Source of the DNA: Hominenteromicrobium mulieris
Lineage (GTDB): Bacteria > Bacillota > Clostridia > Oscillospirales > Acutalibacteraceae
NCBI RefSeq assembly: GCF_020687165.1
Contig: NZ_JAJEQC010000005.1
DNA length: 64,000 nt
Strand: one strand, 5' to 3'
Shown here: one piece after another, positions 54,780 through 63,345 of the stretch
Layout: every line of letters starts with the position of its first letter
Position numbering within the stretch: position 1 is the first letter of the stretch
Notes under the pieces: generated by a model
Database searches by the model: none
What the model saw: the letters and a program-made list of their open reading frames with translations, nothing else
What the model was told of the DNA's origin: nothing
Made by a program: the position numbers and the translations under genes

Positions 54780-56726
54780 ATGAAAAAACGTATATTAGGC
54801 ATCGCTTTGGCAATCTGCATGATGATTTTCTGCGTGCCGATGGGCGTGTTTGCAGCAGAAGCTCCGTCCTTCAGCGGCGGAACAGGCACACAGGGAGACC
54901 CGTGGCTGATTGCTTCGCAAGCGGATTTGACTGCTTTGGCAGAGTTCCTGAACTCCGGTAATGCAGCAACGTTTGATACTGAGAACGCAGGTGTTGGAAA
55001 CTGCCATGGCTATTACTTCAAGCAAACGGCTGATATTGACCTGACCGGGGTGACGTGGGAACCGATTGGTTATTCCGGAAAGTACTATTTTGCGGGAAAC
55101 TATGATGGTGGCGGGCACAGCATCACAAATGCGGTTTCTACCGGAAAAGTTGACCCGGACGGTTACGCTACGGCTGGCATTTTTGGTTGGGCCGCTTTTG
55201 GCTCGGTGGAAAATCTCCATGTAAAAAACGCAAACTTTGTGGCAACCGGTCAGAATAATTACAGCTATGTGGGCGGTATTGCAGGTGTGTGTTATGGTTC
55301 ATCCATCAAAAACTGCTCGGTTGAGAACTCCTCTCTGGAGAGCAGACGCAACAACAATAATAACTGTGCGGGAAGCATTGTGGGTTATTCCACCGGCGGA
55401 ACATTTGAAAAGTGCGCTGCCGAAAACAACCAAATTAGAACTATGGCTTACGGCGGTGGTTTTGTCGGTGAAGTGGACGATGACCCTAACTATGGAGCCG
55501 GCAATTCTACATTTACAAACTGCTATGTTGCAAACTGTACTGTGATTTCTGAAACTGATGATAGTCAGGGAACAAGTTTTTCGGGCGGTTTTGCTGGAGA
55601 GATTACGGATTCAACATTGACCATTCAAAATTGCTATGTGTATCTGGCGACGCTTTCTACCGTGGGAAATGCTGTGCCCCAGGGAACCGGCGTTTTTGCG
55701 GGCAACCTGTGGGGGAGCAGTACGATTGCTGATACAAACTGCTTCTTCGGAGCGTGCGGAATAACAGAAAACGCAGGTACAGCCGGTGAAAAGACAGAAG
55801 AAGATTTTACAAATGGTACCGTAGCAGGTTTGCTGGGCGATGCGTTTGCGCAGGCACGCAATTATCCGAGGTTTAAGGATAACCCGGCAGATTACAGTGC
55901 AGTAGACGCAGCCATTGCCAAGGCAAATGCTTTGGAAAAAGATAACTACAAGGACTTTTCTGCTGTGGAAGCGGCGATTAACACAGTTGTGCGCGACAAG
56001 AACATAACGGAACAAGGCGAGGTAGACGCAATGGCGCAGGCTATTGAAAATGCCATCACCGCGTTACAGTACAAAGATGCCGACTACACGAAAGTGGACG
56101 AGGCCATTGCGAAGGCAAATGCGCTGAATAGAGACGCGTATACAGACTTCACCGCAGTGGAAACGGCGATTAACGCAGTTGTGCGCGACAAGAACATAAC
56201 GGAACAAGACGAGGTAGACGCAATGGCGAAGGCCATTGAAGATGCTATGGCTGCGTTGGTAGAAAAGCCCACAGAGGCTCCGACCGCGACGCCTACGGCA
56301 ACACCTACGGCTGCGCCTTCTGCAAGCCCGACGGCGGTTCCGACCGCGACACCGACGGCAACACCCACGGCTGCACCTTCTGCAAGCCCGACGGCGGCTC
56401 CGACCGCGACGCCTACGGTAAAACCGACGGCAACACCCACGGCTGCGCCTTCTGCGAGCCCGACGGCGGTTCCGACCGTGACGCCCACGGCTGCGCCTTC
56501 TGCAAGCCCGACGGCTACGCCTTCTGCGAGACCGACGGCGGCTCCGACCGCGACGCCTACGGTAAAACCGACGGCTACGCCGACTCCGGCGCCGAAGGCA
56601 GACCCCAATAACCCGAAGACAGGCAGCAGCAACTTGCCGGTTGTTTTCGGCAGCGCGGCGCTCGTGCTGAGCGGAGGCGCGCTTGCAGCAGTGCTCATCT
56701 ATAAAAAGAAGAGACACGAAAAGTAA
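54780..56726 (+). CDS. Sortase-anchored surface protein with FIVAR repeats and Pro/Thr stalk
   Basis: A 648-residue cell-wall protein. It has a signal peptide (about 1-25, cut near VFA/AEA) and a beta-helix-like region (about 30-360) of GLUG-type turns (NYSYVGGIAGVCYGSSIKNCS, CAGSIVGYSTGGTFEKC). Two FIVAR-type helical repeats (about 378-435 and 438-496) share DFxAVExAINxVVRDKNITEQ. A repetitive PTATPTAAPSASPT stalk (about 500-605) follows. The C-terminal sorting signal is NPKTG, a hydrophobic helix and KKKRHEK. NPKTG is a variant of LPXTG; no sortase gene is in the window. AGGAGG lies six bases upstream. Confidence 0.88.
   Translation: MKKRILGIALAICMMIFCVPMGVFAAEAPSFSGGTGTQGDPWLIASQADLTALAEFLNSGNAATFDTENAGVGNCHGYYFKQTADIDLTGVTWEPIGYSGKYYFAGNYDGGGHSITNAVSTGKVDPDGYATAGIFGWAAFGSVENLHVKNANFVATGQNNYSYVGGIAGVCYGSSIKNCSVENSSLESRRNNNNNCAGSIVGYSTGGTFEKCAAENNQIRTMAYGGGFVGEVDDDPNYGAGNSTFTNCYVANCTVISETDDSQGTSFSGGFAGEITDSTLTIQNCYVYLATLSTVGNAVPQGTGVFAGNLWGSSTIADTNCFFGACGITENAGTAGEKTEEDFTNGTVAGLLGDAFAQARNYPRFKDNPADYSAVDAAIAKANALEKDNYKDFSAVEAAINTVVRDKNITEQGEVDAMAQAIENAITALQYKDADYTKVDEAIAKANALNRDAYTDFTAVETAINAVVRDKNITEQDEVDAMAKAIEDAMAALVEKPTEAPTATPTATPTAAPSASPTAVPTATPTATPTAAPSASPTAAPTATPTVKPTATPTAAPSASPTAVPTVTPTAAPSASPTATPSARPTAAPTATPTVKPTATPTPAPKADPNNPKTGSSNLPVVFGSAALVLSGGALAAVLIYKKKRHEK
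56278..56590 (+). repeat. Tandem repeat encoding the Pro/Thr/Ala stalk
   Basis: Units of 60 or 72 bases repeat about 4.5 times. Each starts G(C/T)TCCGACCG and contains CTTCTGC(A/G)AGCCCGACGGC; the difference is a 12-base insertion (for example GGTAAAACCGAC). Such arrays change copy number by slippage, varying stalk length. Confidence 0.8.
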
Positions 56727-56747
56727 AGTGAAAACCTAAAAGTAATG

Positions 56748-56798
56748 AACCCCCGCCCCGGAAATCGGCTTTGTGCCGGCACCCGGGGCGGGGGTTTT
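56748..56798 (+). terminator. Terminator after the surface-protein gene
   Basis: AACCCCCGCCCCG (56748-56760) pairs with CGGGGCGGGGGTT (56784-56796), followed by T. Confidence 0.88.
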
Positions 56799-56842
56799 AC
56801 ATTCTTATTCAAAAAATATTTACGATTTACACGACACCGTGG

Positions 56843-56892
56843 TTGACACCCGTCCGGACCCGTGCTAAAATAAAATACGAATTCGTATTTTA
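56843..56892 (+). promoter_or_regulatory. Promoter with a perfect 22-bp palindrome (MarR operator)
   Basis: TTGACA (56843-56848) and TAAAAT (56866-56871) are 17 bases apart. The palindrome spans 56871-56892, with half-site TAAAATACGAA and exact symmetry around its centre, covering the transcription start of the MarR/MATE operon. Confidence 0.88.
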
Positions 56893-56907
56893 GCGGGGTG
56901 GAGCGAA

Positions 56908-57369
56908 ATGGAACGATATGCGTTCTTTCGGCAGCTTGGCAAGGCGGTGTACGGCATAGACGCAGCTTACGATGTGTTCTCGAAAAGTGCGCAGATCAAA
57001 CCGAATATGCTGTGGCTGCTTTCGGCGCTGAACGACGGCGAGGGGCACACGCAAAAGCAGATCTGCTGGGACTGGGGATTCCCGAAAACGACGGTGAACA
57101 CGCTGATCAAAGAGCTGGAAAAGGGCGGCTTTGTGGTGCAGAGCCCCATTCCCGGCGAGCGCAGGGAGCTTTCCGTAACGCTGACAGAAGCGGGCAGAGA
57201 CTACGCGAATGAGGTTTTAAAGCCCGTGTATGAGGCAGAGGAGCGGCTTTTTCGGCTATATTTTAAAGATAAAGACCCGGAATTTGTACAGGAGCTGTTC
57301 CGGTTTTCCGGCGTGATGCGCCGCTATTTTACAACAGGGAAATTTGAAGAAACGGGGAGCGAGACATGA
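56908..57369 (+). CDS. MarR-family regulator
   Basis: A 153-residue winged-helix regulator: ALNDGEGHTQKQICWDWGFPKTTVNTLIKELEKGGFV is the helix-turn-helix and IPGERRELSVTLTEAGRDYA the wing, both with the usual spacing. GGGGTGGAG lies four bases before the ATG. Its stop overlaps the MATE exporter start (ATGA), so it most likely represses the shared operon through the palindrome at the promoter, released by an unknown small molecule. Confidence 0.93.
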   Translation: MERYAFFRQLGKAVYGIDAAYDVFSKSAQIKPNMLWLLSALNDGEGHTQKQICWDWGFPKTTVNTLIKELEKGGFVVQSPIPGERRELSVTLTEAGRDYANEVLKPVYEAEERLFRLYFKDKDPEFVQELFRFSGVMRRYFTTGKFEETGSET

Positions 57370-58748
57370 AAAAAATAAGCTGGCATGAACTGAAGCCGCA
57401 GGTGAAGGAAGTTTGGGTACTGAGCCTGCCGGCTATTTTAACGCAGATCACAACCATCGTGATGCAGTATATCGATTCCGCCATGGTGGGTTCGCTCGGT
57501 GCGAACGCTTCGGCGGCGATCGGTCTAGTATCCACGAGCACATGGCTGCTGGGCGGCATTACATACGCCGTTTCGGCGGGCTTTTCCGTGCAGGTGGCGC
57601 ATAACATCGGCGCGGGACGCGATGCGGAAGCGAGAAGCGTGGTGCGTCACGGCCTGTGCACGGCGCTGTGCGTGGCAGGGATTTTGTGCGCGTTGGGGCT
57701 TTCCATCCACAGTATGCTGCCGACGTGGCTCGGCGGCGCCCCGGCTATTCGTTACGATGCCTCGAAATACTTCATGGTGTACGCGCTGATGATCCCGTTC
57801 TCGCAGATCAACTCGCTGAACTCGTCGTTCTTGCAATGCAGCGGCGATATGCTGACGCCGAGCATTTTAAACGCCGCCATGTGTTTACTCGATGTGGTGT
57901 TCAATACCATTTTCATTCCGCATTTCGGCGTGATGGGTGCGGGCATCGGCACGGCGAGTGCGTGTGCGGTCATCAGCCTGACGATGGCGTGGCGCTGCCT
58001 GTTGTGCAACCCGCATTTGCGGCTCAACCGCAAAGAGACCGAAAAGCACGGCTTTAACCCGGAAATTCTCAAAAAAGCTTTGAAGATCGGTCTGCCGGTC
58101 GGCGTGCAGGAGATCGCCATGTGCAGCGCGCAGGTCGTCGCGACCATGATCATTGCGCCGCTCGGTGCAGTCTCCATCGCGGCAAACTCCTTCGCCGTGA
58201 CGGCAGAGAGCTTGTGCTACATGCCGGGCTACGGTATCGGCTCGGCGGCGACGACGCTCGTCGGGCGCAACATCGGCGCGGGAAAGACCGACCTTGCCAA
58301 GCGCTACGGCAACATCTGCATCGTGATGGGCGCGGGCTTTATGGCGATAACGGGACTTTTGATGATGTTCCTGTGCCCGTTTGTATTCAGCATTTTGACG
58401 CCCGATCTCTCCGTCCGCGCGCTTGCGGCGCAGGCGTTGCGCATCGGGTTGCTGGCTGAACCGCTGTACGGCGTTTCCATCGTTGCGGCGGGCGCACTGC
58501 GCGGCACCGGCGATACCTTCGTGCCGAGTATGATGAACCTCGGCAGTATTTGGGTGGTGCGCATCGGGCTTGCACTGTTGCTCGTCGGCAATTTCGGTCT
58601 GCCGGGCATGTGGACGGCCATGGGGACGGAGCTTTGCGTGCGCGGCCTTTTGATGCTGTACCGTCAGAAAACAACAAAGTATTATAAAAAATATAATAAA
58701 ACAACTGAAACGAGCGAGTCTGAGCTGTTAGAAGCTGCGGAAAGCTGA
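57366..58748 (+). CDS. MATE family efflux transporter
   Basis: A 460-residue, 12-segment antiporter that exports cationic or aromatic drugs using Na+ or H+. The two homologous halves begin WVLSLPAILTQITTIVMQYIDSAMVGSLG and IGLPVGVQEIAMCSAQVVATMIIAPLG. GIGSAATTLVGRNIGAGK and GALRGTGDTFVPSM are family-typical. The start overlaps the MarR stop by four bases. The C-terminal tail is Lys/Glu-rich. Its substrate is unknown; regulation by the adjacent MarR protein suggests induction by its substrate. Confidence 0.93.
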   Translation: MKKISWHELKPQVKEVWVLSLPAILTQITTIVMQYIDSAMVGSLGANASAAIGLVSTSTWLLGGITYAVSAGFSVQVAHNIGAGRDAEARSVVRHGLCTALCVAGILCALGLSIHSMLPTWLGGAPAIRYDASKYFMVYALMIPFSQINSLNSSFLQCSGDMLTPSILNAAMCLLDVVFNTIFIPHFGVMGAGIGTASACAVISLTMAWRCLLCNPHLRLNRKETEKHGFNPEILKKALKIGLPVGVQEIAMCSAQVVATMIIAPLGAVSIAANSFAVTAESLCYMPGYGIGSAATTLVGRNIGAGKTDLAKRYGNICIVMGAGFMAITGLLMMFLCPFVFSILTPDLSVRALAAQALRIGLLAEPLYGVSIVAAGALRGTGDTFVPSMMNLGSIWVVRIGLALLLVGNFGLPGMWTAMGTELCVRGLLMLYRQKTTKYYKKYNKTTETSESELLEAAES

Positions 58749-58796
58749 AAAGCGCTGCGAAAGGACGCTCAATACGGAAAATACGGAACACGCGGT

Positions 58797-58840
58797 AACG
58801 GCGCCGCACAGGGTAAATTATCTCTGTGCGGCGCCGTTTT
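58797..58840 (+). terminator. Shared terminator of the MATE and serine hydrolase genes
   Basis: ACGGCGCCGCACAG (58798-58811) pairs with CTGTGCGGCGCCGT (58824-58837), followed by TTTG. Confidence 0.8.
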
Positions 58841-58856
58841 GCTTGTGATTCAAATT

Positions 58857-59732
58857 TTAAAGCTGTGGGTAGATCTCCTCAAAGACGGCGCGCAGCAGTG
58901 CACCGGCATCGCGGCTTTCGGCGGTGACGGTGACAACGGCATTTTTGTCGCGCATCAAAATGACGAACTGGCCGTATTTGCCGTCGGCGCGGAAGGAACC
59001 CTCGGGGCCTGCCCAGAAGAGGTAGCCGTAACCCTCGCTGCCGTTTTCGACCTGTTTTGAGGTCGCTTCTTTGACCCACTCGGCGGGGATGAGCTGCTTG
59101 CCGTTCCATTCGCCGTTTTGCAACAATAGCTGACCGAACAGGTGCAGTTCGTCAATGGTGAGGAACAGTCCGCCTGCACCGAAGGTCTGACCGTTCGGGT
59201 CATTTTCCCATGTGGGCAGCTGAATGCCCATCGGCGCGAACATGCGTGGCATCAGGTAATGGACAAGGTCGCAGCCCGCGCGGCGCTGCACGAGAATGCC
59301 GGCAAGGTATGGGCCGACGTTGTTGTACACGAATTTTTCGCCCGGCGCGTACACGAACGGCTGACGAAGCGCAAGGCGCACCCAGTTGCGGTCTTCATAG
59401 TACGGGCGTTCGCCGCCCATTAAAAAGCTTTTTTCCTGTCCGAGACACATGGTGAGCAAATCACGCACCGTGGCGGCCTTTAAGTTGTCGGAAACGATTT
59501 CGGGCAGGTCATCCTTGAATGCGTCCGTGAGCTTTTCGTCGATGGAGAGCAGGCCCTCTTTTTGCGCAATGCCGACTGCCATAGAAGTAAAGCTTTTGCT
59601 TGCGGAATACACATTGCGGCGGCAGGCATCGTCCCACAGTTTGCGGGCCAGCTGCATGCCGTTTTGCGAGACCACAACGCCGAGTGCGCGAAGCGGCACT
59701 GCACGGCTTTCAAATTCGGTAAGATCGATCAT
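58857..59732 (-). CDS. Beta-lactamase-family serine hydrolase
   Basis: A 291-residue penicillin-binding-protein/class C-like hydrolase. The nucleophile motif SxxK is in NVYSASKSFTSMAVG (Ser near 45) and the second motif YxN is in FVYNNVGPYLAG. The third (KTG-like) position is weak (ADGKYGQFVI). There is no signal peptide, so it is cytosolic; such enzymes cleave esters, D-amino-acid peptides or lactams. AGGAGG lies eight bases before the ATG. It is convergent with the MATE gene and divergent from the tRNA. Confidence 0.88.
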   Translation of the reverse strand: MIDLTEFESRAVPLRALGVVVSQNGMQLARKLWDDACRRNVYSASKSFTSMAVGIAQKEGLLSIDEKLTDAFKDDLPEIVSDNLKAATVRDLLTMCLGQEKSFLMGGERPYYEDRNWVRLALRQPFVYAPGEKFVYNNVGPYLAGILVQRRAGCDLVHYLMPRMFAPMGIQLPTWENDPNGQTFGAGGLFLTIDELHLFGQLLLQNGEWNGKQLIPAEWVKEATSKQVENGSEGYGYLFWAGPEGSFRADGKYGQFVILMRDKNAVVTVTAESRDAGALLRAVFEEIYPQL

Positions 59733-59881
59733 AGTAAACGCCTCCTAAATGAAATCGAGTTGGTGTAAAGGGAACGAATAAAGTCTTTGGACAAACAATA
59801 CCACAATAAAAATGCCGATGCAAGTATTTTTGGCTAAAATAAGATTTTCGGAGAAAATTTGAAGTTTTTTTAAAAAAGGGG

Positions 59882-59910
59882 TTGACATATTGCACTTTTG
59901 AGCTTATAAT
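59882..59910 (+). promoter_or_regulatory. Consensus promoter of tRNA-Arg
   Basis: A perfect TTGACA (59882-59887) and TATAAT (59905-59910) are 17 bases apart, 21 bases before the tRNA. Confidence 0.88.
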
Positions 59911-59930
59911 GATGAAGCTGTTTGAGAAAT

Positions 59931-60007
59931 GCGCTTGTAGCTCAGCTGGATAGAGTGACTGGCTACGAACCAGTAGGTCAGGGGTTCGAGTCCCTTCAAG
60001 CGCGCCA
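59931..60007 (+). tRNA. tRNA-Arg(ACG)
   Basis: A cloverleaf with acceptor stem GCGCTTG/CAAGCGC, D-arm TAGCTCAGCTGGATAGAG, anticodon stem CTGGCT-ACGA-ACCAG (anticodon ACG, 59965-59967), T-arm GGGGTTCGAGTCCC, discriminator G and encoded CCA (60005-60007). The wobble A is normally deaminated to inosine. Strong promoter and terminator make it a single unit. Confidence 0.97.
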
Positions 60008-60010
60008 AGG

Positions 60011-60044
60011 AATCCACAAAGATTTCGGTCTTTGTGGATTTTTT
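60011..60044 (+). terminator. Terminator of tRNA-Arg
   Basis: AATCCACAAAGA (60011-60022) pairs with TCTTTGTGGATT (60029-60040), followed by four T. Confidence 0.9.
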
Positions 60045-60158
60045 CTGTTTTAAGATAGATTTTATCGGTTAAAAGATTTATAAAGCTGAATGTATTTGGT
60101 CGATTCAGCAAGTTACTTTTGTCTTCCGACCTTGTGCGAAAGAAATACGCATTTTTAC

Positions 60159-60187
60159 TTGCCACATCTTGCATCTGTGTGTATAAT
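60159..60187 (+). promoter_or_regulatory. Promoter of the AGCS symporter gene
   Basis: TTGCCA (60159-60164) and TATAAT (60182-60187) are 17 bases apart. Confidence 0.65.
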
Positions 60188-60272
60188 TAGAAATATTATT
60201 CTGCGTTTTTCGACTTTGCCTGAAAGAAAAGTGAAAAACGCGTCAAATTTGAGAAACGAAAGTTGGAAGATC

Positions 60273-61682
60273 ATGTTAGAGATCATAGCTGCCGTAAACA
60301 AAGCGGTGAACGATTTTATCTGGGGTGTTCCGGCCATGGTCTGCATCATCGGCGTAGGCTTGCTTTTAAGCTTCCGCACGCGCTTTTTGCAGATCCGCAA
60401 ATTCCCCTATGCCATGCGCACCACGGCAGGGCGCATGTTCCGCAAAAAAGATGCTTCGGACGGTTCCATGACGCCGTTTCAGGCTGTATGCACGGCGCTG
60501 GCCGGCACAGTGGGCACGGGCAACATTGCCGGTGTGGCGGGCGCTATTGCGATAGGCGGCCCGGGCGCAGTATTCTGGATGTGGTGTTCCGCACTGCTCG
60601 GTATGTGCACAAAGTTTGCGGAAGTTACGTTGGCGGTGCATTTTCGTGAGCGCAGCAAGACCGGCGAGTGGGTCGGCGGGCCGATGTATTACATTAAAAA
60701 CGGCCTCGGTAGGCACTGGCAATTTTTGGCGGTGCTGTATTCGCTGTTCGGCGCGCTGACGGTGTTTGGTACCGGAAACGCCACGCAGGTGAATACCATT
60801 GTAACCGCTATCGATACGGCGCTGACGCAGTACAATGTGATCGGCACGGACCACATTCCCACGGTGAACCTTGTCATCGGCATTTTATGCGCAATGCTCG
60901 TTGCCATGGTGCTGCTGGGCGGCATCAAGCGCATCGGCAGTGTGAGCGAAAAGCTCGTGCCGTTTATGGCGCTTTTGTATGTGCTTTTGGGGCTTGGCGT
61001 GGTCGTCCTGAACATTACGCGTTTGCCGGAGGTACTGGCATCGATCGTTGTTGGCGCGTTTAACCCGAAGGCTTTCACGGGCGGTGCCATCGGCAGTCTG
61101 TTCATCAGCATGCAGCGCGGCGTTTCCCGCGGCATTTTCTCCAATGAGGCCGGCCTCGGCACGGGTTCTATCGCGCATGCCTGCGCCGATACGAAAAAGC
61201 CTGTAAAACAGGGTGTGTTTGGCATTTTTGAGGTGTTTGTCGATACCATCGTCATCTGCACATTGACGGCGCTTGTCATTTTGTGCAGCGGCACGGCGGT
61301 GAATTACGGCACCATGGCGGGCGCAGACCTGACGATTTCCGGCTTTACGACGACCTACGGCAGTTGGGCTTCCATTTTCTCTGCGGTCGCGCTGTGCTGC
61401 TTCGCGTTCTCGACCATCATTGGCTGGGGCCTTTACGGCTCGCGTTTTGTGGAATTTCTGTTCCGCACCAGTAAGGCCGTGCGCCCGTTCCTCGTCATTT
61501 ATTCGTTCGTCGCAATCCTCGGCGCAACCGTCAACCTTGACCTGCTGTGGAACATCGCCGATACCTTTAACGGCCTGATGAGTATTCCGAATCTTATCGC
61601 GTTGTTATTGCTTTCCGGCACGGTGGTGAAGCTGACAAAGGAATTTTTTGCGAAAGAAGACGGGCGTAAGCTCAAAAAATAA
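60273..61682 (+). CDS. Alanine/glycine:cation symporter (AGCS family)
   Basis: A 469-residue, roughly 11-segment transporter importing alanine or glycine with Na+. Family signatures include the N-terminal VNDFIWGVPAMVCIIGVGLLLSFRTRFLQIRKFPYAM, then FQAVCTALAGTVGTGNIAGVAGAIAIGGPGAVFWMW (substrate/cation motif), RGIFSNEAGLGTGSIAHA and AFSTIIGWGLYGSRFVEFLF. The ATG at 60273 is preceded only by GGAAG; the upstream in-frame stretch from 60090 contains no better start. It is a monocistronic unit. Confidence 0.94.
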   Translation: MLEIIAAVNKAVNDFIWGVPAMVCIIGVGLLLSFRTRFLQIRKFPYAMRTTAGRMFRKKDASDGSMTPFQAVCTALAGTVGTGNIAGVAGAIAIGGPGAVFWMWCSALLGMCTKFAEVTLAVHFRERSKTGEWVGGPMYYIKNGLGRHWQFLAVLYSLFGALTVFGTGNATQVNTIVTAIDTALTQYNVIGTDHIPTVNLVIGILCAMLVAMVLLGGIKRIGSVSEKLVPFMALLYVLLGLGVVVLNITRLPEVLASIVVGAFNPKAFTGGAIGSLFISMQRGVSRGIFSNEAGLGTGSIAHACADTKKPVKQGVFGIFEVFVDTIVICTLTALVILCSGTAVNYGTMAGADLTISGFTTTYGSWASIFSAVALCCFAFSTIIGWGLYGSRFVEFLFRTSKAVRPFLVIYSFVAILGATVNLDLLWNIADTFNGLMSIPNLIALLLLSGTVVKLTKEFFAKEDGRKLKK

Positions 61683-61707
61683 CAGAAAAATAACAGATAG
61701 TATGCGG

Positions 61708-61743
61708 AAAATCGCCGGGGCAAGTGCGCTCCGGCGATTTTTT
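61708..61743 (+). terminator. Terminator after the AGCS gene
   Basis: AAAATCGCCGG (about 61708-61718) pairs with CCGGCGATTTT (61731-61741), followed by TT. Confidence 0.85.
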
Positions 61744-61830
61744 GTATGTGAAAATGTCGTAGAGTCGCCCGTGCCATTTGGTGAGTTTGTTAGAAAATTG
61801 CAAAATATGGCAGAAATTGCCGAAAAACTA

Positions 61831-61859
61831 TTTAAATGTTCAACGGATTACGATATACT
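61831..61859 (+). promoter_or_regulatory. Promoter of the dockerin-protein gene
   Basis: TATACT (61854-61859) has a moderate -35 (TTTAAA, 61831-61836) at 17 bases. Confidence 0.45.
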
Positions 61860-61900
61860 CTTGTCAAGAAGTTCGTTCGGCGCAGAGAGGGGACGAAAAC

Positions 61901-63298
61901 ATGAAAAAACGGCGATATTTTGCGGGTGCTGCGGCAATTCTCTTTTTACTTTTGCTTTGCGGATTTGCCCCGCAGAGCATCACGGAAGACAAGGATGCGC
62001 AGGTTTTACTGTATGAAACTTATGGTGAAAGCGAGATACTGGTCTACACCGGTCGTACGACGGTGCTGTATCGCCCGGACGGTCGTTCCGCCGAAGCACC
62101 GTTTAACGGGCAATATGCCGTTTTGCATGGCGATACCGTAACGGTTTTCGCCGAAACCGAGGAGTTCCTTGCCGTGGAGCGTTTCAGTGCGGAAACATTG
62201 GAGGAAACAGACCTGTTCGCTTTGCCTGTGACGAGCGGCCTGCGCTTTGCGGAAAGCGACAGCGCGGGCAGGCTTTATGCTGTTACCTACGGTGCGCCGA
62301 GCACATTGCAAGTGTTTGACGCGGCGGGTGAGCCCCTAACGGAATTCATATTTGAAGACAAAATATTCGGCATACAGACGGTGGATAGTACGCTTTATGT
62401 GCTGCTTTCGGAAAGTGCCGTGCAGATTTCGCTTGCGGGAAATGTGCCGACACTTTCCGGCACGGCGTTTACCTATGCGCCGGCTGCGCGGCCGTATAAG
62501 CTGCTTGGCAGCGACGTGTACGTCAACATGCAGGGCGAAGTGCGCCTGTTTTCCGGAGAAGAGTGGGCGGAAGACACGATCGTGACGGAGGCCGTTTTGA
62601 GCGGCGACATGCTCTACTGGCTTTCGGACACCTCGGAGGTCTCGCGCGTGCGCCGCGGCGACAAGGCGGAGTTATTCACGCTTTCCGGCGAAGCGGCTGC
62701 ACTCACCGCAAATGCAGCGATCATCTGGCAAAACGGCGCACTGTGCAGAGAGTCGTTCGGTACATTTGTGCAGCCTACGCCCACACCTTCGCCCATCCCG
62801 ACACCTACGCCGGAGCCGACCGCGACCCCAAAGCCCTCTAAAACGCCGAAGCCGACGGCTACCCCAAAATCGAGCACGACGCCGAAGCCAACGGCTACAC
62901 CGAAACCGACCGCCACGCCGGATCCGGATGTCACGGCGAAGTTGCGTGTTTCCGGCCACATTTTATACGCAGAACCGGGCGTTACGGCAGCAAAGCTACG
63001 GGCAGCATTCCCACAGGCGGAAGTGGAAGTGTACACGTCATCCTCCGCAGCGGCCTCCGGTAGGCTGAAAACCGGCATGAGCGTGCTGATCGACGACAAG
63101 CTGTATACGGTCATTGTGCCCGGCGACATCAACGCTTCCGGCACCGTGAATACGGCCGATATGCGTCTTTTGCAGCGTGTGCTCGTCGGGGAGACGGAAC
63201 TGACCGACACAGCCGCGCTTGCCGCCGACTTAAATGAAAATGGCAGGCCCGATGCCGCAGACCTTGTTCTGCTCGACGCCAAAATGCAGCGGGACTAA
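61901..63298 (+). CDS. Secreted protein with beta-propeller-like region and dockerin-type domain
   Basis: A 465-residue exported protein: signal peptide (about 1-24, KKRRYFAGAAAILFLLLLCGFAPQS), a beta-rich region (about 30-285) whose repeats of about 40 residues resemble propeller blades, a PT-rich linker (about 292-340, TPEPTATPKPS type), a small domain (about 345-400), and a C-terminal dockerin I-like pair: DINASGTVNTADMRLLQRVL and DLNENGRPDAADLVLLDAKM, each a Ca2+-binding loop plus helix. Dockerins dock onto cohesins; no cohesin gene is in the window. The ATG at 61901 follows GAGAGGGGA. Confidence 0.85.
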   Translation: MKKRRYFAGAAAILFLLLLCGFAPQSITEDKDAQVLLYETYGESEILVYTGRTTVLYRPDGRSAEAPFNGQYAVLHGDTVTVFAETEEFLAVERFSAETLEETDLFALPVTSGLRFAESDSAGRLYAVTYGAPSTLQVFDAAGEPLTEFIFEDKIFGIQTVDSTLYVLLSESAVQISLAGNVPTLSGTAFTYAPAARPYKLLGSDVYVNMQGEVRLFSGEEWAEDTIVTEAVLSGDMLYWLSDTSEVSRVRRGDKAELFTLSGEAAALTANAAIIWQNGALCRESFGTFVQPTPTPSPIPTPTPEPTATPKPSKTPKPTATPKSSTTPKPTATPKPTATPDPDVTAKLRVSGHILYAEPGVTAAKLRAAFPQAEVEVYTSSSAAASGRLKTGMSVLIDDKLYTVIVPGDINASGTVNTADMRLLQRVLVGETELTDTAALAADLNENGRPDAADLVLLDAKMQRD

Positions 63299-63345
63299 AC
63301 CGCATAAAATGGAGATGCCATCTCATCGATGCAGACAGGATTGAC

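Noticed and set aside
56278..56590. CRISPR-like repeat array
   Set aside because: Units are contiguous in-frame coding repeats without unique spacers and with no cas genes.
56064..56717. Long minus-strand frames over the Pro/Thr stalk
   Set aside because: They exist only because the repeat has no stops in any frame; the product is a meaningless Arg or Val/Gly repeat.
59710..60174. A 154-codon minus-strand frame containing a GTRTPDLLVRSQSLYPAEL-like stretch
   Set aside because: It is the antisense of tRNA-Arg; this peptide is a well-known false gene call created by tRNA complements.
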